NCBI GenBank assembly: GCA_020974905.1 | Contig: CP087563.1 | Span: 7,130,001-7,194,000 of the forward strand | Source of the DNA: Planctomycetes bacterium syqfu | GTDB taxonomy: Bacteria; Planctomycetota; Phycisphaerae; Phycisphaerales; Phycisphaeraceae | Length of the DNA stretch: 64,000 bases | Direction of reading: 5' to 3' | Shown here: in pieces, positions 43,971 to 53,166 of the stretch | Layout of the letters: each line of letters starts with the position of its first letter | How positions within the stretch are numbered: position 1 is the first letter of the stretch | The notes under the pieces: model-generated | The model's database searches: none | What the model saw: the letters and a program-made list of their open reading frames with translations, nothing else | Told to the model about the DNA's origin: nothing | Program-made: the position numbers and the translations under genes

Positions 43971-45050
43971 ATGGCCATTGCTTTACCCGTCATCACCCAC
44001 GGCCCGATGCGTCCTGTCTATGCACAGGGACCACGGAGTTTAAGTGCGCTGAAACTGCTGCGAATTTCTGTGACGGATCGCTGCAATCTCCGCTGCATGT
44101 ACTGTATGCCCCAGCAAGGTGTCGATTTTGCGCCCAAGTCCGATACGTTATCACCGGGTGAGATTATTTCCGTCGCCCGCGCAGCAGTGGATGTGGGCGT
44201 GCGTCACCTCAAACTCACCGGTGGTGAGCCGACTGTTCGGCATGACCTGCTTGAGATTGCCCAAGGTCTCGCTGCACTCAAACCCGATGACCTTTCCATG
44301 ACTACCAACGGTTTGTCACTGCATCGCCAGGCCAGGCAACTTCGCGATGCAGGTGTGGATCGTCTGACCATCAGTTGGGACTCCATGCAGCCTCATCGCT
44401 TGGCGCGGGTTGCCGGTTCTGCCACCAAATACGATTCGCCGGATGTTCAGCGCGATCGCGGGCTCAAACTTCTTGAGCAACTTCAACAGGGGATCGACGC
44501 TGCCCTCGCTGCCGGCTTTGACAAACTCAAAATCAACACCGTTGTCATTGGCAATGTCAATGATGATGAAGTCGCGGATTTCGCACGGCTGACCCTTGAA
44601 AACAACTGGACAGTCCGCTTCATTGAGTACATGCCTTTGGGCGAAAGCCAACTCACCGACAATTACGAACAATCCCCAAGCACTGTCGACAACGCACAAA
44701 TCATCCAACGCATCGAACAGGTCTTTGGCAAGATTCATCCCGTTGACCGCCAAACCGAAGCCGGTGTCGGCCCCGCGCAGGTGTACAAAATCTCCAATGC
44801 TGCCGGGCGACTGGGTTTTATTTCCGCTATGAGTCAGCCGTTTTGTGAAACCTGTAACCGCCTGCGATTGACCGCCAAGGGTGAACTGCGAGCGTGTCTG
44901 TTTGATGGTGGTGAAGTTGATCTCTTGCAAGCATTGCGCCCGACACCCGACGTGAAAAAACTCATCGACCTGATGCAGCAATGCGTTCTCGAAAAACCCG
45001 AGACCCACTCCATGCATGGCAACCGCCAGATGTCTGAGCTTGGTGGGTGA
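43971..45050 (+). CDS. moaA: GTP 3',8-cyclase, molybdenum cofactor biosynthesis
   Basis: 359 residues, a radical-SAM enzyme that converts GTP to the precursor of cyclic pyranopterin monophosphate. The N-terminal [4Fe-4S] motif is TDRCNLRCMYCMP (Cys38, Cys42, Cys45), followed by HLKLTGGEPTVRHDL and LSMTTNGLSL. The C-terminal cluster is SQPFCETCNRLRLTAKGELR with a later ACLFDGG. The conserved Gly-Gly end is present (SELGG). It carries a longer loop (~residues 160-185, KYDSPDVQRDRGLKLLEQL) than usual. No other mo genes are nearby. A TATAAT lies 6 nt before the start, suggesting a leaderless transcript. Confidence 0.95.
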   Translation: MAIALPVITHGPMRPVYAQGPRSLSALKLLRISVTDRCNLRCMYCMPQQGVDFAPKSDTLSPGEIISVARAAVDVGVRHLKLTGGEPTVRHDLLEIAQGLAALKPDDLSMTTNGLSLHRQARQLRDAGVDRLTISWDSMQPHRLARVAGSATKYDSPDVQRDRGLKLLEQLQQGIDAALAAGFDKLKINTVVIGNVNDDEVADFARLTLENNWTVRFIEYMPLGESQLTDNYEQSPSTVDNAQIIQRIEQVFGKIHPVDRQTEAGVGPAQVYKISNAAGRLGFISAMSQPFCETCNRLRLTAKGELRACLFDGGEVDLLQALRPTPDVKKLIDLMQQCVLEKPETHSMHGNRQMSELGG

Positions 45051-45135
45051 ATGCCTTGGTTGATTCATTTTCAACCGCCAAGATGCCAACCCACGGAATC
45101 ACCAGGCTTTCAAGACATAGAAAGACATCTTTTTT

Positions 45136-45233
45136 ACCACAGAGACACAGAGAACTCAGAGGTCAGAGAGAAGAGTTTCAATACAAAATATCATCTCTCT
45201 TAACTTGGCGTTCTTCGCGTCTTGGCGGTAAAA
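45136..45233. repeat. ACCACAGAGACACAGAG / CTTGGCG intergenic repeat
   Basis: ACCACAGAGACACAGAGA at the left, then tcagaggtcagagag, and ...AACTTGGCGTTCTTCGCGTC... at the right. The same kind of block recurs at 56576-56760. With repeat copy F it occupies most of the 401-bp moaA-uvrB gap; no gene is supported there. Confidence 0.6.
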
Positions 45234-45276
45234 CTGCCTTGGAAAAACTCATTCCTCAAGTGCAATTTATTCATTA

Positions 45277-45361
45277 CGTCATTCCCGCGCAGGCGGGAAT
45301 CCAGTGGCATTCTGTTGACGCTTGCACGGATCACTGGACTCCCGCCTGCGCGGGAGTGACG
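45277..45361 (+). repeat. Palindromic intergenic repeat, copy F
   Basis: 85-bp core in plus orientation with both hairpins perfect (CGTCATTCCCGCGCAGGCGG and CCCGCCTGCGCGGGAGTGAC). Between convergent moaA and uvrB. Confidence 0.88.
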
Positions 45362-45451
45362 GAAGAAGAGATCGTTTGTGTTCAATGCTCTATACCAAAA
45401 CCGGTCTTATCCTTCACGACCTTCGTCTCCTTCGCGCTAAAGACAAATCCC

Positions 45452-47542
45452 TCATTCCCGCGGTGGTGACTTCTTCTTTTTCTTTTTGATCACCTTGGTC
45501 CCAGGCGTGCCCGGTTTGGGTTTGGACTTCTTTTCCACGCGACTCATACTCACCTTTTCCAACTCCGGCGAATCCTTGAGTTGTTTGACCTGATCACGTA
45601 ACGCAGCAGCACGTTCAAACTCCATGGCATCGGCAGCTTTGAACATTTTGTCTTCCAGACTCTTGATCAGTTCAAGGCGATCGTATTCGTCATCGGTTCG
45701 CGACACCGCAGCACGGGCGGTCTCCATCGCGCGCAGTTCCACTTCAATGCCGCGGCGGATTTCCTTCTTGATCGTCTGTGGCGTAATGCCATGCTCCTTG
45801 TTGTAGGCAAGCTGAATCTCGCGACGACGATTGGTTTCGTCAATCGCTTCCTGCATTGCAGGGGTGACCGTGTCCGCGTAAAGAATCACGATGGAGTTGA
45901 CGTTACGCGCAGCACGTCCGATCTGCTGAATCAATGAAGTCGCACTCCGCAAAAAACCGGCCTTGTCGGCGTCCATGATCGCAACCAGAGAGACTTCCGG
46001 TAAGTCCAAACCTTCACGCAACAGGTTCACACCCACCAATACGTCATACTCACCTTCACGTAACTCACGCAGAATCTGCACGCGATCCAGCGTGTCGATT
46101 TCACTATGCAGATACCGACACTTGATCTGGTTCTCAGCAAGGTAACTTGAGAGGTCTTCAGCTAAGCGTTTGGTGAGTGTGGTAACGAGCGTGCGCTCCT
46201 TGTTGGCAATGCGACCCTTGGCCATCTCCATCAGGTCCGGCACCTGTGTCGCAGCAGGCTTGACCACAATTTCAGGGTCCACCAAACCGGTGGGGCGAAT
46301 GATCTGTTCGATCACATGGCCTTCACATTTTTCAAGTTCATATGGACCCGGTGTTGCAGAGACGAAGACAACCTGCCCCCATGTTTTTTCGATCTCCTCA
46401 AATCGCATCGGCCGATTATCCAGCGCGCTGGGCAGTCTGAAACCATGATCCACCAACACGCGTTTACGCGCTTGATCACCGTTGTACATCGCACGCAACT
46501 GCGGGATGGTGACGTGACTCTCATCAATGAGCATCAGCCAATCGTCTTCCGGGAAATAGTCCATAAGCGTGTAAGGCTTGGAACCGGCGGGGCGACCGTC
46601 AAGATGCCGCGAGTAGTTTTCAATCCCCGAGCAGTAGCCCACTTCCTCGATCATTTCCAGGTCATAACGCGTGCGTGCCTGGAGACGCTGAGCTTCAAGG
46701 AGTTTGCCTTCGGAGCGCAGATTAATATTCTGGGCTTCGAGTTCCTGTTTGATGTTGTCGATGGCATTTTTGATATGTTCTTCGCCGATGACGTAGTGGA
46801 CTGCGGGGAAGATGAAGATTTGCCGGTCTTCTGCCAGCAGTTCGCCTGTTAATGGATTGATCATTTGCAGGTTGTCGATTTCATCACCGAAAAGTTCGAT
46901 ACGGTAAGCAAACTCTTCGTCAGCAGGATGCACTTCCACGACATCACCACGGACGCGATAGGTCCCGCGTTGCAGATCCATGTCGGATCGTTTGTATTGC
47001 AGGTCGTTGAGAGCCATGAAGAAATCGCGCCTTGCCATCTCCTGGCCGACACTGAGGCTGATGATGGATTTCTTGTATTTGTCCGGCGAACCCAGACCAA
47101 AAATACAGGACACCGATGCGACGATGATGCAGGCTCGGGAACTGATGAGGTTGCTGGTTGCAGCCAAGCGGAGTCGGTCGAGATTGTCGTTGCGCGAGGA
47201 GTCTTTTTCGATGTAGATGTCGCGTTGCGGTATGTAGGCTTCGGGCTGATAGTAGTCGTAGTAGGAGACGAAGTAGCAGACCGGGTTATTGGGGAACAGT
47301 TCGCGGAACTCTTCGTAGAGTTGGGCCGCGAGTGTTTTGTTGTGACTGATGACGAGGGTGGGCTTGCCACACTGTGCGATGACGTTTGCCATGGTGAACG
47401 TCTTGCCGGTACCGGTGGCACCCATGAGCGTCTGATACGGCATGCCGGCTTCGACGCCTTGAACCAGTGACTCAATGGCCTTGGGTTGATCGCCCATCGG
47501 CTGCATTTCAGAGACAAGTTGATAAGTTTCCTTGTTGAGCAT
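45452..47542 (-). CDS. uvrB: Excinuclease ABC subunit B
   Basis: 696 residues, the damage-verification helicase of nucleotide excision repair. Walker A GATGTGKT is at residues 41-48; the beta-hairpin region [20 protein letters not shown] follows, then [20 protein letters not shown] (Walker B), [12 protein letters not shown], and motifs [23 protein letters not shown] and QQIGRAARN. The UVR motif ([20 protein letters not shown]) near residue 640 binds UvrC/UvrA. The C-terminus adds an unusual Lys-rich tail ([14 protein letters not shown]). A TAAAAT box sits 6 nt before the ATG. UvrA and UvrC are not in the window. Confidence 0.97.
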   Translation of the reverse strand: MLNKETYQLVSEMQPMGDQPKAIESLVQGVEAGMPYQTLMGATGTGKTFTMANVIAQCGKPTLVISHNKTLAAQLYEEFRELFPNNPVCYFVSYYDYYQPEAYIPQRDIYIEKDSSRNDNLDRLRLAATSNLISSRACIIVASVSCIFGLGSPDKYKKSIISLSVGQEMARRDFFMALNDLQYKRSDMDLQRGTYRVRGDVVEVHPADEEFAYRIELFGDEIDNLQMINPLTGELLAEDRQIFIFPAVHYVIGEEHIKNAIDNIKQELEAQNINLRSEGKLLEAQRLQARTRYDLEMIEEVGYCSGIENYSRHLDGRPAGSKPYTLMDYFPEDDWLMLIDESHVTIPQLRAMYNGDQARKRVLVDHGFRLPSALDNRPMRFEEIEKTWGQVVFVSATPGPYELEKCEGHVIEQIIRPTGLVDPEIVVKPAATQVPDLMEMAKGRIANKERTLVTTLTKRLAEDLSSYLAENQIKCRYLHSEIDTLDRVQILRELREGEYDVLVGVNLLREGLDLPEVSLVAIMDADKAGFLRSATSLIQQIGRAARNVNSIVILYADTVTPAMQEAIDETNRRREIQLAYNKEHGITPQTIKKEIRRGIEVELRAMETARAAVSRTDDEYDRLELIKSLEDKMFKAADAMEFERAAALRDQVKQLKDSPELEKVSMSRVEKKSKPKPGTPGTKVIKKKKKKSPPRE

Positions 47543-47548
47543 GCGGGC

Positions 47549-47578
47549 ATTTTAGCATGTTCGGCAGGGAATTGTTAG
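47549..47578 (-). promoter_or_regulatory. Putative uvrB promoter, leaderless arrangement
   Basis: Minus strand: CTAACA (47578-47573), 18-nt spacer, TAAAAT (47554-47549), then 6 nt to the ATG. The same CTAACA word precedes bioD. No LexA-like palindrome seen. Confidence 0.5.
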
Positions 47579-47611
47579 GGCTTGGCATGGTGTTGTGAAA
47601 GTGATTTGAAA

Positions 47612-48631
47612 TCAGGCTGCCGAGCGTGATGGGATCGTGTAGCTGGCGCTGCACTTGGCGCAGGTGACCTTGGTGCCACGCTTGGACTGCGGGTAACTTG
47701 CTGCCGTGCGACACTTGGGGCAGGCGACGCGGACCGCCATGCCACCACCTGAAGATGCGCCTTTACTGCCACCGGGAACGGTGAAGGCGACGTTGCATTT
47801 GGTGCATTGGACCTTGTTGCCACGTTGTGATGCGTCGAAGGTTTGGATGGTTTTGCATTTCGGACATCCCACGCGGACATCACTGCTTGGGGCCTTGGCA
47901 GGTGCAGCGTCACTTGCTGCAGGCTTGCTGGTTGCTGCCGGGGTCGGTGCTGGCGCCGGTGCAGGCTTACGTGTTGGTACGGGGCGACGACGGGGTGCTT
48001 CGGATGTGTGTTTGATCTCCGCCTTTTTGGCATCGATTCCCATGAGTTGCTGATAGCAATGCAGGAACAGGGCATTGAACTCGATGGCCTGGATTTTGCG
48101 AACCGTTTCTTCCGATGCCGAACTCATCTGGCCGGACATCGCTTCATCGTAGACATCGATAAACGCGTAGGGTTCCCAATCGCCATGGAGTTCAAGAATG
48201 CCATGGAATCGGGTGAGGCGTTTGTCCATGGAGGATTTGAGTAGCGCCATCGCTTCTTTGTGGAGGGTCTGATAAACCGGGTGTTCCTGGACTTTTTGGA
48301 AGTGCGATTTGGCGCGATCTTTGTGCCCAAGATTGCGTTCAACCAAGCCACAGATAAAGTCCGCTTCGGCTTTGGGGGCCATCATCGCGAACATGCTGCC
48401 TTCGGAGAGTAGACCGCATCGGACGAACAGCAGCGAGCGGATCGCCATGGCCATGTCGGCATGACTGATCTGGGCAACGCCAAAGAGCTTGTCGTCAGCC
48501 ATTTCGTCGATTTTGTCACCAGCCTGAGTGTGCGGATGGTCAGCCAAACACAGCGGTGGCAAACTCGTCCCACGCAGCATGAGAATATTGGACACTTCCG
48601 TAGCCAGCTTGGATAAGTCGATTTCCACCAT
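47612..48631 (-). CDS. Protein with three C-terminal zinc ribbons (MJ0042-type), unknown function
   Basis: 339 residues from ATG 48631 (GGAG upstream, long spacing; 48658 is an alternative). Residues ~1-200 are helical and may form TPR-like repeats (VAQISHADMAMAIRSLLFVR, LVERNLGHKDRAKSHFQKVQ, ETVRKIQAIEFNALFLHCYQ). A Pro/Ala-rich linker follows (APAPAPTPAATSKPAA). Two zinc ribbons of the CPKC...CxKC type finish the protein (VGCPKCKTIQTFDASQRGNK, then VACPKCRTAASYPQSKRGTK), each with a second CxxC pair (CTKC, CAKC). MJ0042-type ribbons are common in planctomycetes and proteobacteria; their ligand is unknown. The arrangement, helical head plus ribbon tail, suggests a protein- or nucleic-acid-binding adaptor. 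Confidence 0.65.
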   Translation of the reverse strand: MVEIDLSKLATEVSNILMLRGTSLPPLCLADHPHTQAGDKIDEMADDKLFGVAQISHADMAMAIRSLLFVRCGLLSEGSMFAMMAPKAEADFICGLVERNLGHKDRAKSHFQKVQEHPVYQTLHKEAMALLKSSMDKRLTRFHGILELHGDWEPYAFIDVYDEAMSGQMSSASEETVRKIQAIEFNALFLHCYQQLMGIDAKKAEIKHTSEAPRRRPVPTRKPAPAPAPTPAATSKPAASDAAPAKAPSSDVRVGCPKCKTIQTFDASQRGNKVQCTKCNVAFTVPGGSKGASSGGGMAVRVACPKCRTAASYPQSKRGTKVTCAKCSASYTIPSRSAA

Positions 48632-48816
48632 GATTGACAATGCTCCAACGCGAGTCATTTCGTTGATCAGATGCTGGCAATATCGGCTTAATGCAGGGTC
48701 CGGTTTAGATAATCCAGCCCCGGAAGTTCGACATAACCAATCAGAATGCTGGGCGATGATGACCGTTTGAGTTATAATGCAGGTTTAAACGAAACCCGAT
48801 GTTTGGAGTGCTTCGT

Positions 48817-49992
48817 ATGCTCTGGCAACCGCCATTACCTGATCATTACACTGCCATGTCCGACGAACAGTTGGTCGATGCGATCAAAGCGCGTCGTGCT
48901 GAATTGGGCAACCAACTGGTCATCCTCGGACATCACTATCAGCAGGACGATGTCATTCAATTCGCAGATTTCACCGGCGACAGCTTCAAGCTCAGCCAAC
49001 TGGCTGCCCAACGCGTCAAGGAGACCGGTGCCAAGTATGTGATTTTCTGTGGCGTACACTTCATGGCAGAGTCAGCGGACATCCTGGCGCCCGATGACAC
49101 CACCGTCATCCTCCCGGACATGTCAGCAGGTTGTTCCATGGCAGACATGGCGGACTACGAACAGACCGTCGATGCGTGGGAAGCGATCAACGATGCGCTC
49201 AAGGACACCAACAGTCGTGTGATCCCGATCTGTTACATGAACTCATCAGCAGCGATCAAGGCCTTCTGCGGTGAACATGGTGGGGCGGTCTGCACGAGCT
49301 CCAACTGTGACAAGATTCTTGACTGGGCCTTTGCAGGCGGTGAAGAACCACTCAAGCCCGGTGAGAAAATTCGCATCCTGTTTTTGCCGGACCAGCATCT
49401 TGGTCGCAACACGGCTGCAGCAACCGGGCTTGATGTCAATGACGACATGATCGTCTGGGACCCGATGGATGCTGCGGGCATGGGGGGCAATGACGAAGCT
49501 GACATCCAGCGCGCAACCATGTATCTGTGGAAAGGTCACTGCTCGGTGCACAAGCTTTTCCGCCCTGAACACATTGCGCAAATCCGTAAGGAATGGCCAG
49601 GCGTCAAGGTGATCACGCATCCGGAATGCAGCTACGAAGTTTGTGAGTTGGCGGACATGACCGGATCAACCGAAGGGATCAAGGCTGCGATCGAACAGTC
49701 CGAACCCGGCTCGCGCTGGGCCGTGGGTACCGAGGTGCACATGGTCAACCGTCTGGCTGCCCAGGCTGCGGAGCGTGGCGTTGAAGTGCGTATGCTCTCA
49801 GGTTGTCAGTGTCTGTGTACGACGATGTATCGCATCGACATGCCGCACCTGCTTTGGACGATGGATATGATTGCCCAGGGCAAACCTGTGAATGTCATCC
49901 AGGTGCATCCCAAGGTTGCTCACTGGGCGATGATCGCGCTGCAGCGCATGCTCGACATCACGCAGAACCAGACTGCTGCTGCGGGCAAATGA
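48817..49992 (+). CDS. nadA: Quinolinate synthase
   Basis: 391 residues. NadA condenses iminoaspartate with dihydroxyacetone phosphate to quinolinate, for NAD synthesis, using a [4Fe-4S] cluster. Signatures: VILGHHYQQDDVIQFADFTG, YVIFCGVHFMAESADILAPD, IPICYMNSSAAIKAFCGEHG, FLPDQHLGRNTA, WKGHCSVHKLF, HPECSYEVCELAD, and a Cys-rich end SGCQCLCTTMYRIDMPHLLW. The ATG at 48817 is preferred because GGAG lies 8 nt before it; 48799 and 48856 are also in frame. A TATAAT at 48773-48778 fits a ~30-nt leader. NadB and NadC are not seen. Confidence 0.95.
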   Translation: MLWQPPLPDHYTAMSDEQLVDAIKARRAELGNQLVILGHHYQQDDVIQFADFTGDSFKLSQLAAQRVKETGAKYVIFCGVHFMAESADILAPDDTTVILPDMSAGCSMADMADYEQTVDAWEAINDALKDTNSRVIPICYMNSSAAIKAFCGEHGGAVCTSSNCDKILDWAFAGGEEPLKPGEKIRILFLPDQHLGRNTAAATGLDVNDDMIVWDPMDAAGMGGNDEADIQRATMYLWKGHCSVHKLFRPEHIAQIRKEWPGVKVITHPECSYEVCELADMTGSTEGIKAAIEQSEPGSRWAVGTEVHMVNRLAAQAAERGVEVRMLSGCQCLCTTMYRIDMPHLLWTMDMIAQGKPVNVIQVHPKVAHWAMIALQRMLDITQNQTAAAGK

Positions 49993-50058
49993 CTCGGGTG
50001 TAGGATCAAGTAGACATTCGTTTGTTTGATACGTTGGACATGTCATTGAACGCTGGAG

Positions 50059-51030
50059 ATGCCGTTGCTTATTCGCTGTCCGCATTGTGACCATCGCATT
50101 CTGGTTCGCAACGCACGACCGCGCACCTATCAACTGGCATGTCCCAAGTGTCATGACGGACTTTACCTGCTGATTGAAGGCGAACCGGGACCGGACCAGC
50201 GATTGTCTGTCTTCAAAGATTTTGATCAACTCAAATTGCAGGTGATCAAAGCCAGGGCAACGCGCCCCAGTCAGAAGTTCCGCACCACCGATCCTATCCT
50301 GCGGCCTGAAAGTCCCGAACTCATTCATGGTACGTCTGCAGGCAGTCAAGCCGCTGAAGACGAAGATGACATGGATTATGTCGTCCCCCAACGCCCCGAC
50401 TCGCCGGTGAGCTTGGCATCATCTCAAGACCCGTCCATGATCGAGGATGCCCCTGGACCTGATGCTCCCCAACTCGATGACCATCTGCCCGATCGGATTC
50501 TCCCACATGCTGCGCCGGTCGCCTTTGGCAGTGACGACGAAGACAAAGAGTTGGACTTGTTGGAAGAGGCTTTGCAGCAGGTCAACGAAGCACACATGAT
50601 GGCCCCCGAGGAGTCGGACCAGAAGGTGGACGAGGGTGATGATGTGCCGATTCTCAGGCCTGATTCACCGCGCGTGACCGAGGAGGAAGCGACCGTCAAC
50701 AAGATTCGCCCCGAGTTCAGTGTGGTTGATGAAGTGATCCCGACATTCCCCACAGACAAGCAGCAGCAGGAGATGCACCCGGACCTGGATGATGCGGACC
50801 ATTTGCTTATGATGAATGCGGAAGATTTGCAGGCTGCCGAACCGAGCATGCTCCTGGAGATTTCCAGTGATGAGGATGATGCAGCTGGGACGGATGCCTC
50901 CATGGACATCGATCCAACCGAGGACGTGGATGATACGCAAAGTGCAGATCAAATCACCAATGCCTCGCTGCATGAGACTGGAGAGCCCAAGCCTCCCAAG
51001 GGTTGGCGGAAGTGGTTTGGCAAGTCTTGA
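50059..51030 (+). CDS. Acidic protein with N-terminal zinc ribbon, hypothetical
   Basis: 323 residues. A zinc ribbon at the start (LIRCPHCDHRILVRNARPRT, then ACPKCHDGLYLLIEG) is followed by a long, very acidic, low-complexity region rich in Asp/Glu (for example EDEDDMDYVVPQRPD, GSDDEDKELDLLEEAL) and a short basic end (KPPKGWRKWFGKS). This resembles a disordered scaffold. The region repeats a P-x-L-R-P-[DE]-S-P motif (PILRPESPEL, PILRPDSPRV), perhaps a short binding site. No family is recognised. It follows nadA by 66 bp. Confidence 0.6.
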   Translation: MPLLIRCPHCDHRILVRNARPRTYQLACPKCHDGLYLLIEGEPGPDQRLSVFKDFDQLKLQVIKARATRPSQKFRTTDPILRPESPELIHGTSAGSQAAEDEDDMDYVVPQRPDSPVSLASSQDPSMIEDAPGPDAPQLDDHLPDRILPHAAPVAFGSDDEDKELDLLEEALQQVNEAHMMAPEESDQKVDEGDDVPILRPDSPRVTEEEATVNKIRPEFSVVDEVIPTFPTDKQQQEMHPDLDDADHLLMMNAEDLQAAEPSMLLEISSDEDDAAGTDASMDIDPTEDVDDTQSADQITNASLHETGEPKPPKGWRKWFGKS

Positions 51031-51130
51031 ATGAACGTCCGACGGATGTGTCTTGCCAGTTGCCCGATTATTCGTCAGAATGGTGCCATGGTTTCAGGGG
51101 TGACGCCTGCATTTTTTGAAAGTGGTCCAG

Positions 51131-52162
51131 ATGAATCGGATGCATCATGTGTTTCTGGGGTTGTTGTTTGTTGTTACTTGTTGGCCCAATCTTGCCATTG
51201 CTCAGCAGCAGTTCGTTCCCGATGAACGTTGGGCGATGACCCTTTACACAGAAAATGACAGTTCCTACTACGTTCCCGAATCGACTGCGGATCGTTATTT
51301 CACCCATGGCACCAAATTGGTACTGACCCATCAACCAGCTTACGCAGACACGCTGGCTCAGCAGTTGGGGACCATCTTCCCCATCGGCAATAACGAACCC
51401 GTCGACACGGCAGTCGGCTATGTCTTCGGCCACAATATCTACACGCCCGACAACATCAGGAACACCGTAGCCAACCCCAATGATCGACCCTATGCCGGCT
51501 GGCTTTACGGGGGCATGTTCCTTCAGCGCAGTGTCAACGACCAGGAACTTGATCACCTGGAATTGAACCTGGGCGTTGTCGGTCCTGCAGCCTTGGGGGA
51601 ACCGATTCAGAAATTCGTCCACCGGTTCACGGATTCGCCTGAACCCAAAGGTTGGGATGACCAGCTTCATGATGAGTTTGGTATTAATTTCATTTACAAA
51701 CACAAATGGAAATTCACTCTTGCTGGTGATGCCCGTGAAGGCTTTGGTTTGCAGACCATTCCGCAAGCCGGATTCACGGTCGGTAATATCAACCGTGATC
51801 TGAATGCTGCAGCAACGTTCCGCGCGGGCTGGAATCTGCCCAATGACTTTGGTCCCGGCCGTCTGGATGACGTGCTCGCGGCAACCGGCAATCCCTACGC
51901 TAAAGACCTCTCCATCTATGGCTACGTCCGCGCCGGTGGCAGGTATGTCGAACACGATGTTTTTATCAGCGGCAATAACGACCACGACTCACTGGGCGTA
52001 GCAGAAGAACACTGGGTCGCTGAACTGGAATACGGCGTTGCCATGGCATACAAACGCTTCATGGTCCACTGGTCCAACCGTCACATCACCGAAGAGTTCG
52101 AGCAACAGGAACGCAGCCACATCGTCGGAGTCTGGATGGTCTCCTGGTCTCAGCCGTTCTGA
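51131..52162 (+). CDS. LpxR-family lipid A deacylase-like outer membrane protein (DUF2219)
   Basis: 343 residues from ATG 51131 (a TTG at 51116 is also in frame). Signal peptide MNRMHHVFLGLLFVVTCWPN..., cleavage after AIA. The mature part is a 12-strand type barrel with LpxR landmarks: LYTENDSSYYVPESTADRYF, FTHGTKL, AVGYVFGHNIYTPDNIRN, and NDRPYAGWLYGGMFLQR. LpxR removes the 3'-acyloxyacyl group of lipid A in a calcium-dependent reaction in Salmonella and Helicobacter. Its presence beside LptD- and AsmA-like genes supports a lipopolysaccharide-like outer membrane. Whether the catalytic Asn/His are conserved cannot be confirmed by eye. Confidence 0.85.
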   Translation: MNRMHHVFLGLLFVVTCWPNLAIAQQQFVPDERWAMTLYTENDSSYYVPESTADRYFTHGTKLVLTHQPAYADTLAQQLGTIFPIGNNEPVDTAVGYVFGHNIYTPDNIRNTVANPNDRPYAGWLYGGMFLQRSVNDQELDHLELNLGVVGPAALGEPIQKFVHRFTDSPEPKGWDDQLHDEFGINFIYKHKWKFTLAGDAREGFGLQTIPQAGFTVGNINRDLNAAATFRAGWNLPNDFGPGRLDDVLAATGNPYAKDLSIYGYVRAGGRYVEHDVFISGNNDHDSLGVAEEHWVAELEYGVAMAYKRFMVHWSNRHITEEFEQQERSHIVGVWMVSWSQPF

Positions 52163-52171
52163 GTTCAGAAC

Positions 52172-52319
52172 GCTTCAAATAATTAATCTCTATGCCAACG
52201 CTCATTACGTCATTCCCGCGAAGGCGGGAATCCAGTGGCATTCTGTTGACGCTTGCAGTTCTCACTGGACTCCCGCCTTCGCGGGGTGACGGGAAACGGA
52301 GATTAAATATTTGAATAGC
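52172..52319 (+). repeat. Palindromic intergenic repeat, copy G
   Basis: Core 52208-52291 (84 bp) with the variant CCCGCGAAGGCGGG / CCCGCCTTCGCGGG: compensating changes keep both hairpins paired. The ends GCTTCAAATAATTAATCTC and GATTAAATATTTGAATAGC are inverted. Confidence 0.85.
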
Positions 52320-52387
52320 TTCAATCTCACTTGCGTGTTGGCAATAGCTGCGTCACCACGTGACGCTGATGTCTTGTTACGCACGTA

Positions 52388-52771
52388 TCACTGTCGATTG
52401 ATCATGAACGTTGCCAGATGCTCAAAAAATGCCAGCATCAGTTCGCGGTCTTTGGCTGAAATCTCAATCTCATCCAGCGCATTGGTCATCAATGCAATCC
52501 AGCGATTGCGTGCATTGACATCAATGGCAAAGGGCATGTGTCGCATGCGCAGTCTCGGGTGACCCCGCTGCTCAATGTAGGTCTGCGGACCCCCAAGGCG
52601 GAAAATCAGAAAGTCACGCAGCCTGGCTTCTGCAGCATCCATTTCATCCGACGGATACATCGGCCCGAGAATATCATCATCTGGAACCTGCTTGTAAAAC
52701 GCAGCAACCAGATCGGTGATTCCCTGCTGACCAAGGTTGATATACAGGCGATGTAACGGGTCTTCAGACAT
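52388..52771 (-). CDS. Group II truncated haemoglobin
   Basis: 127 residues, the standard size. Tyr26 (B10) sits in AAFYKQVPDD, the F-helix region is GHPRLRMRHMPFAID with proximal His78, and Trp91 is the conserved G8 Trp of group II. Such globins bind oxygen or nitric oxide and often serve in oxidative or nitrosative defence. The ATG at 52771 is preceded by GGAG at 10 nt; the longer frame upstream to 52870 has no globin homology. It is divergent from a small Cys-rich protein gene. Confidence 0.9.
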   Translation of the reverse strand: MSEDPLHRLYINLGQQGITDLVAAFYKQVPDDDILGPMYPSDEMDAAEARLRDFLIFRLGGPQTYIEQRGHPRLRMRHMPFAIDVNARNRWIALMTNALDEIEISAKDRELMLAFFEHLATFMINRQ

Positions 52772-52899
52772 CAGGCGGACTCCAGCAAATTCATGAGGTC
52801 GAGCAGTGTACCATCTGACCACGACACGTAAAACTGTAGATGATTGACCATACGCTGCATTCAAAACCACTTGCGGTTTAGCGCGACTCCGCCTTGACC

Positions 52900-52905
52900 T
52901 ATAAT
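52900..52905 (+). promoter_or_regulatory. -10 box, leaderless arrangement
   Basis: Perfect TATAAT 6 nt before the ATG at 52912. No acceptable -35 at 16-18 nt, though TTGCGG is farther away (52871). Confidence 0.45.
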
Positions 52906-52911
52906 GACACC

Positions 52912-53151
52912 ATGTTCAAGAAACTCGGTCACTACATCCACGGTGCCATTGGTATTCTCAAATCACGTCTGCGCATCGGTATCGCCGACCTGGATGTCAT
53001 TGCCAAGCGTCGCGAGATTTGTCAGAACTGCCCCGAAGCACAGCCTTGTCGTGGGTCGATTCGGATCAAATGCAAGTGCGGTGTCTGTGGCTGCAAACTC
53101 AACGACAAGATCCGACTGCACAACGAAAAATGCCCCATCGACAAATGGTAA
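52912..53151 (+). CDS. Small cysteine-rich protein, probable metal binder
   Basis: 79 residues. A basic helical start (MFKKLGHYIHGAIGILKSRL) precedes a Cys-rich module: ICQNCPEAQPC, then CKCGVCGCKL and a final CPID, eight cysteines in all. The pattern resembles small zinc- or Fe-S-binding modules found in phage and bacterial genomes, but no name can be given. The ATG at 52912 has a TATAAT 6 nt ahead. An ATG-less extension to 52894 is possible but unlikely. Confidence 0.6.
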   Translation: MFKKLGHYIHGAIGILKSRLRIGIADLDVIAKRREICQNCPEAQPCRGSIRIKCKCGVCGCKLNDKIRLHNEKCPIDKW

Positions 53152-53166
53152 GTCGGTCGGTTAGAT

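Noticed and set aside
51068-51985. 305-codon frame antisense to the LpxR-like gene
   Set aside because: The plus strand has signal peptide and barrel motifs; the antisense frame has none.
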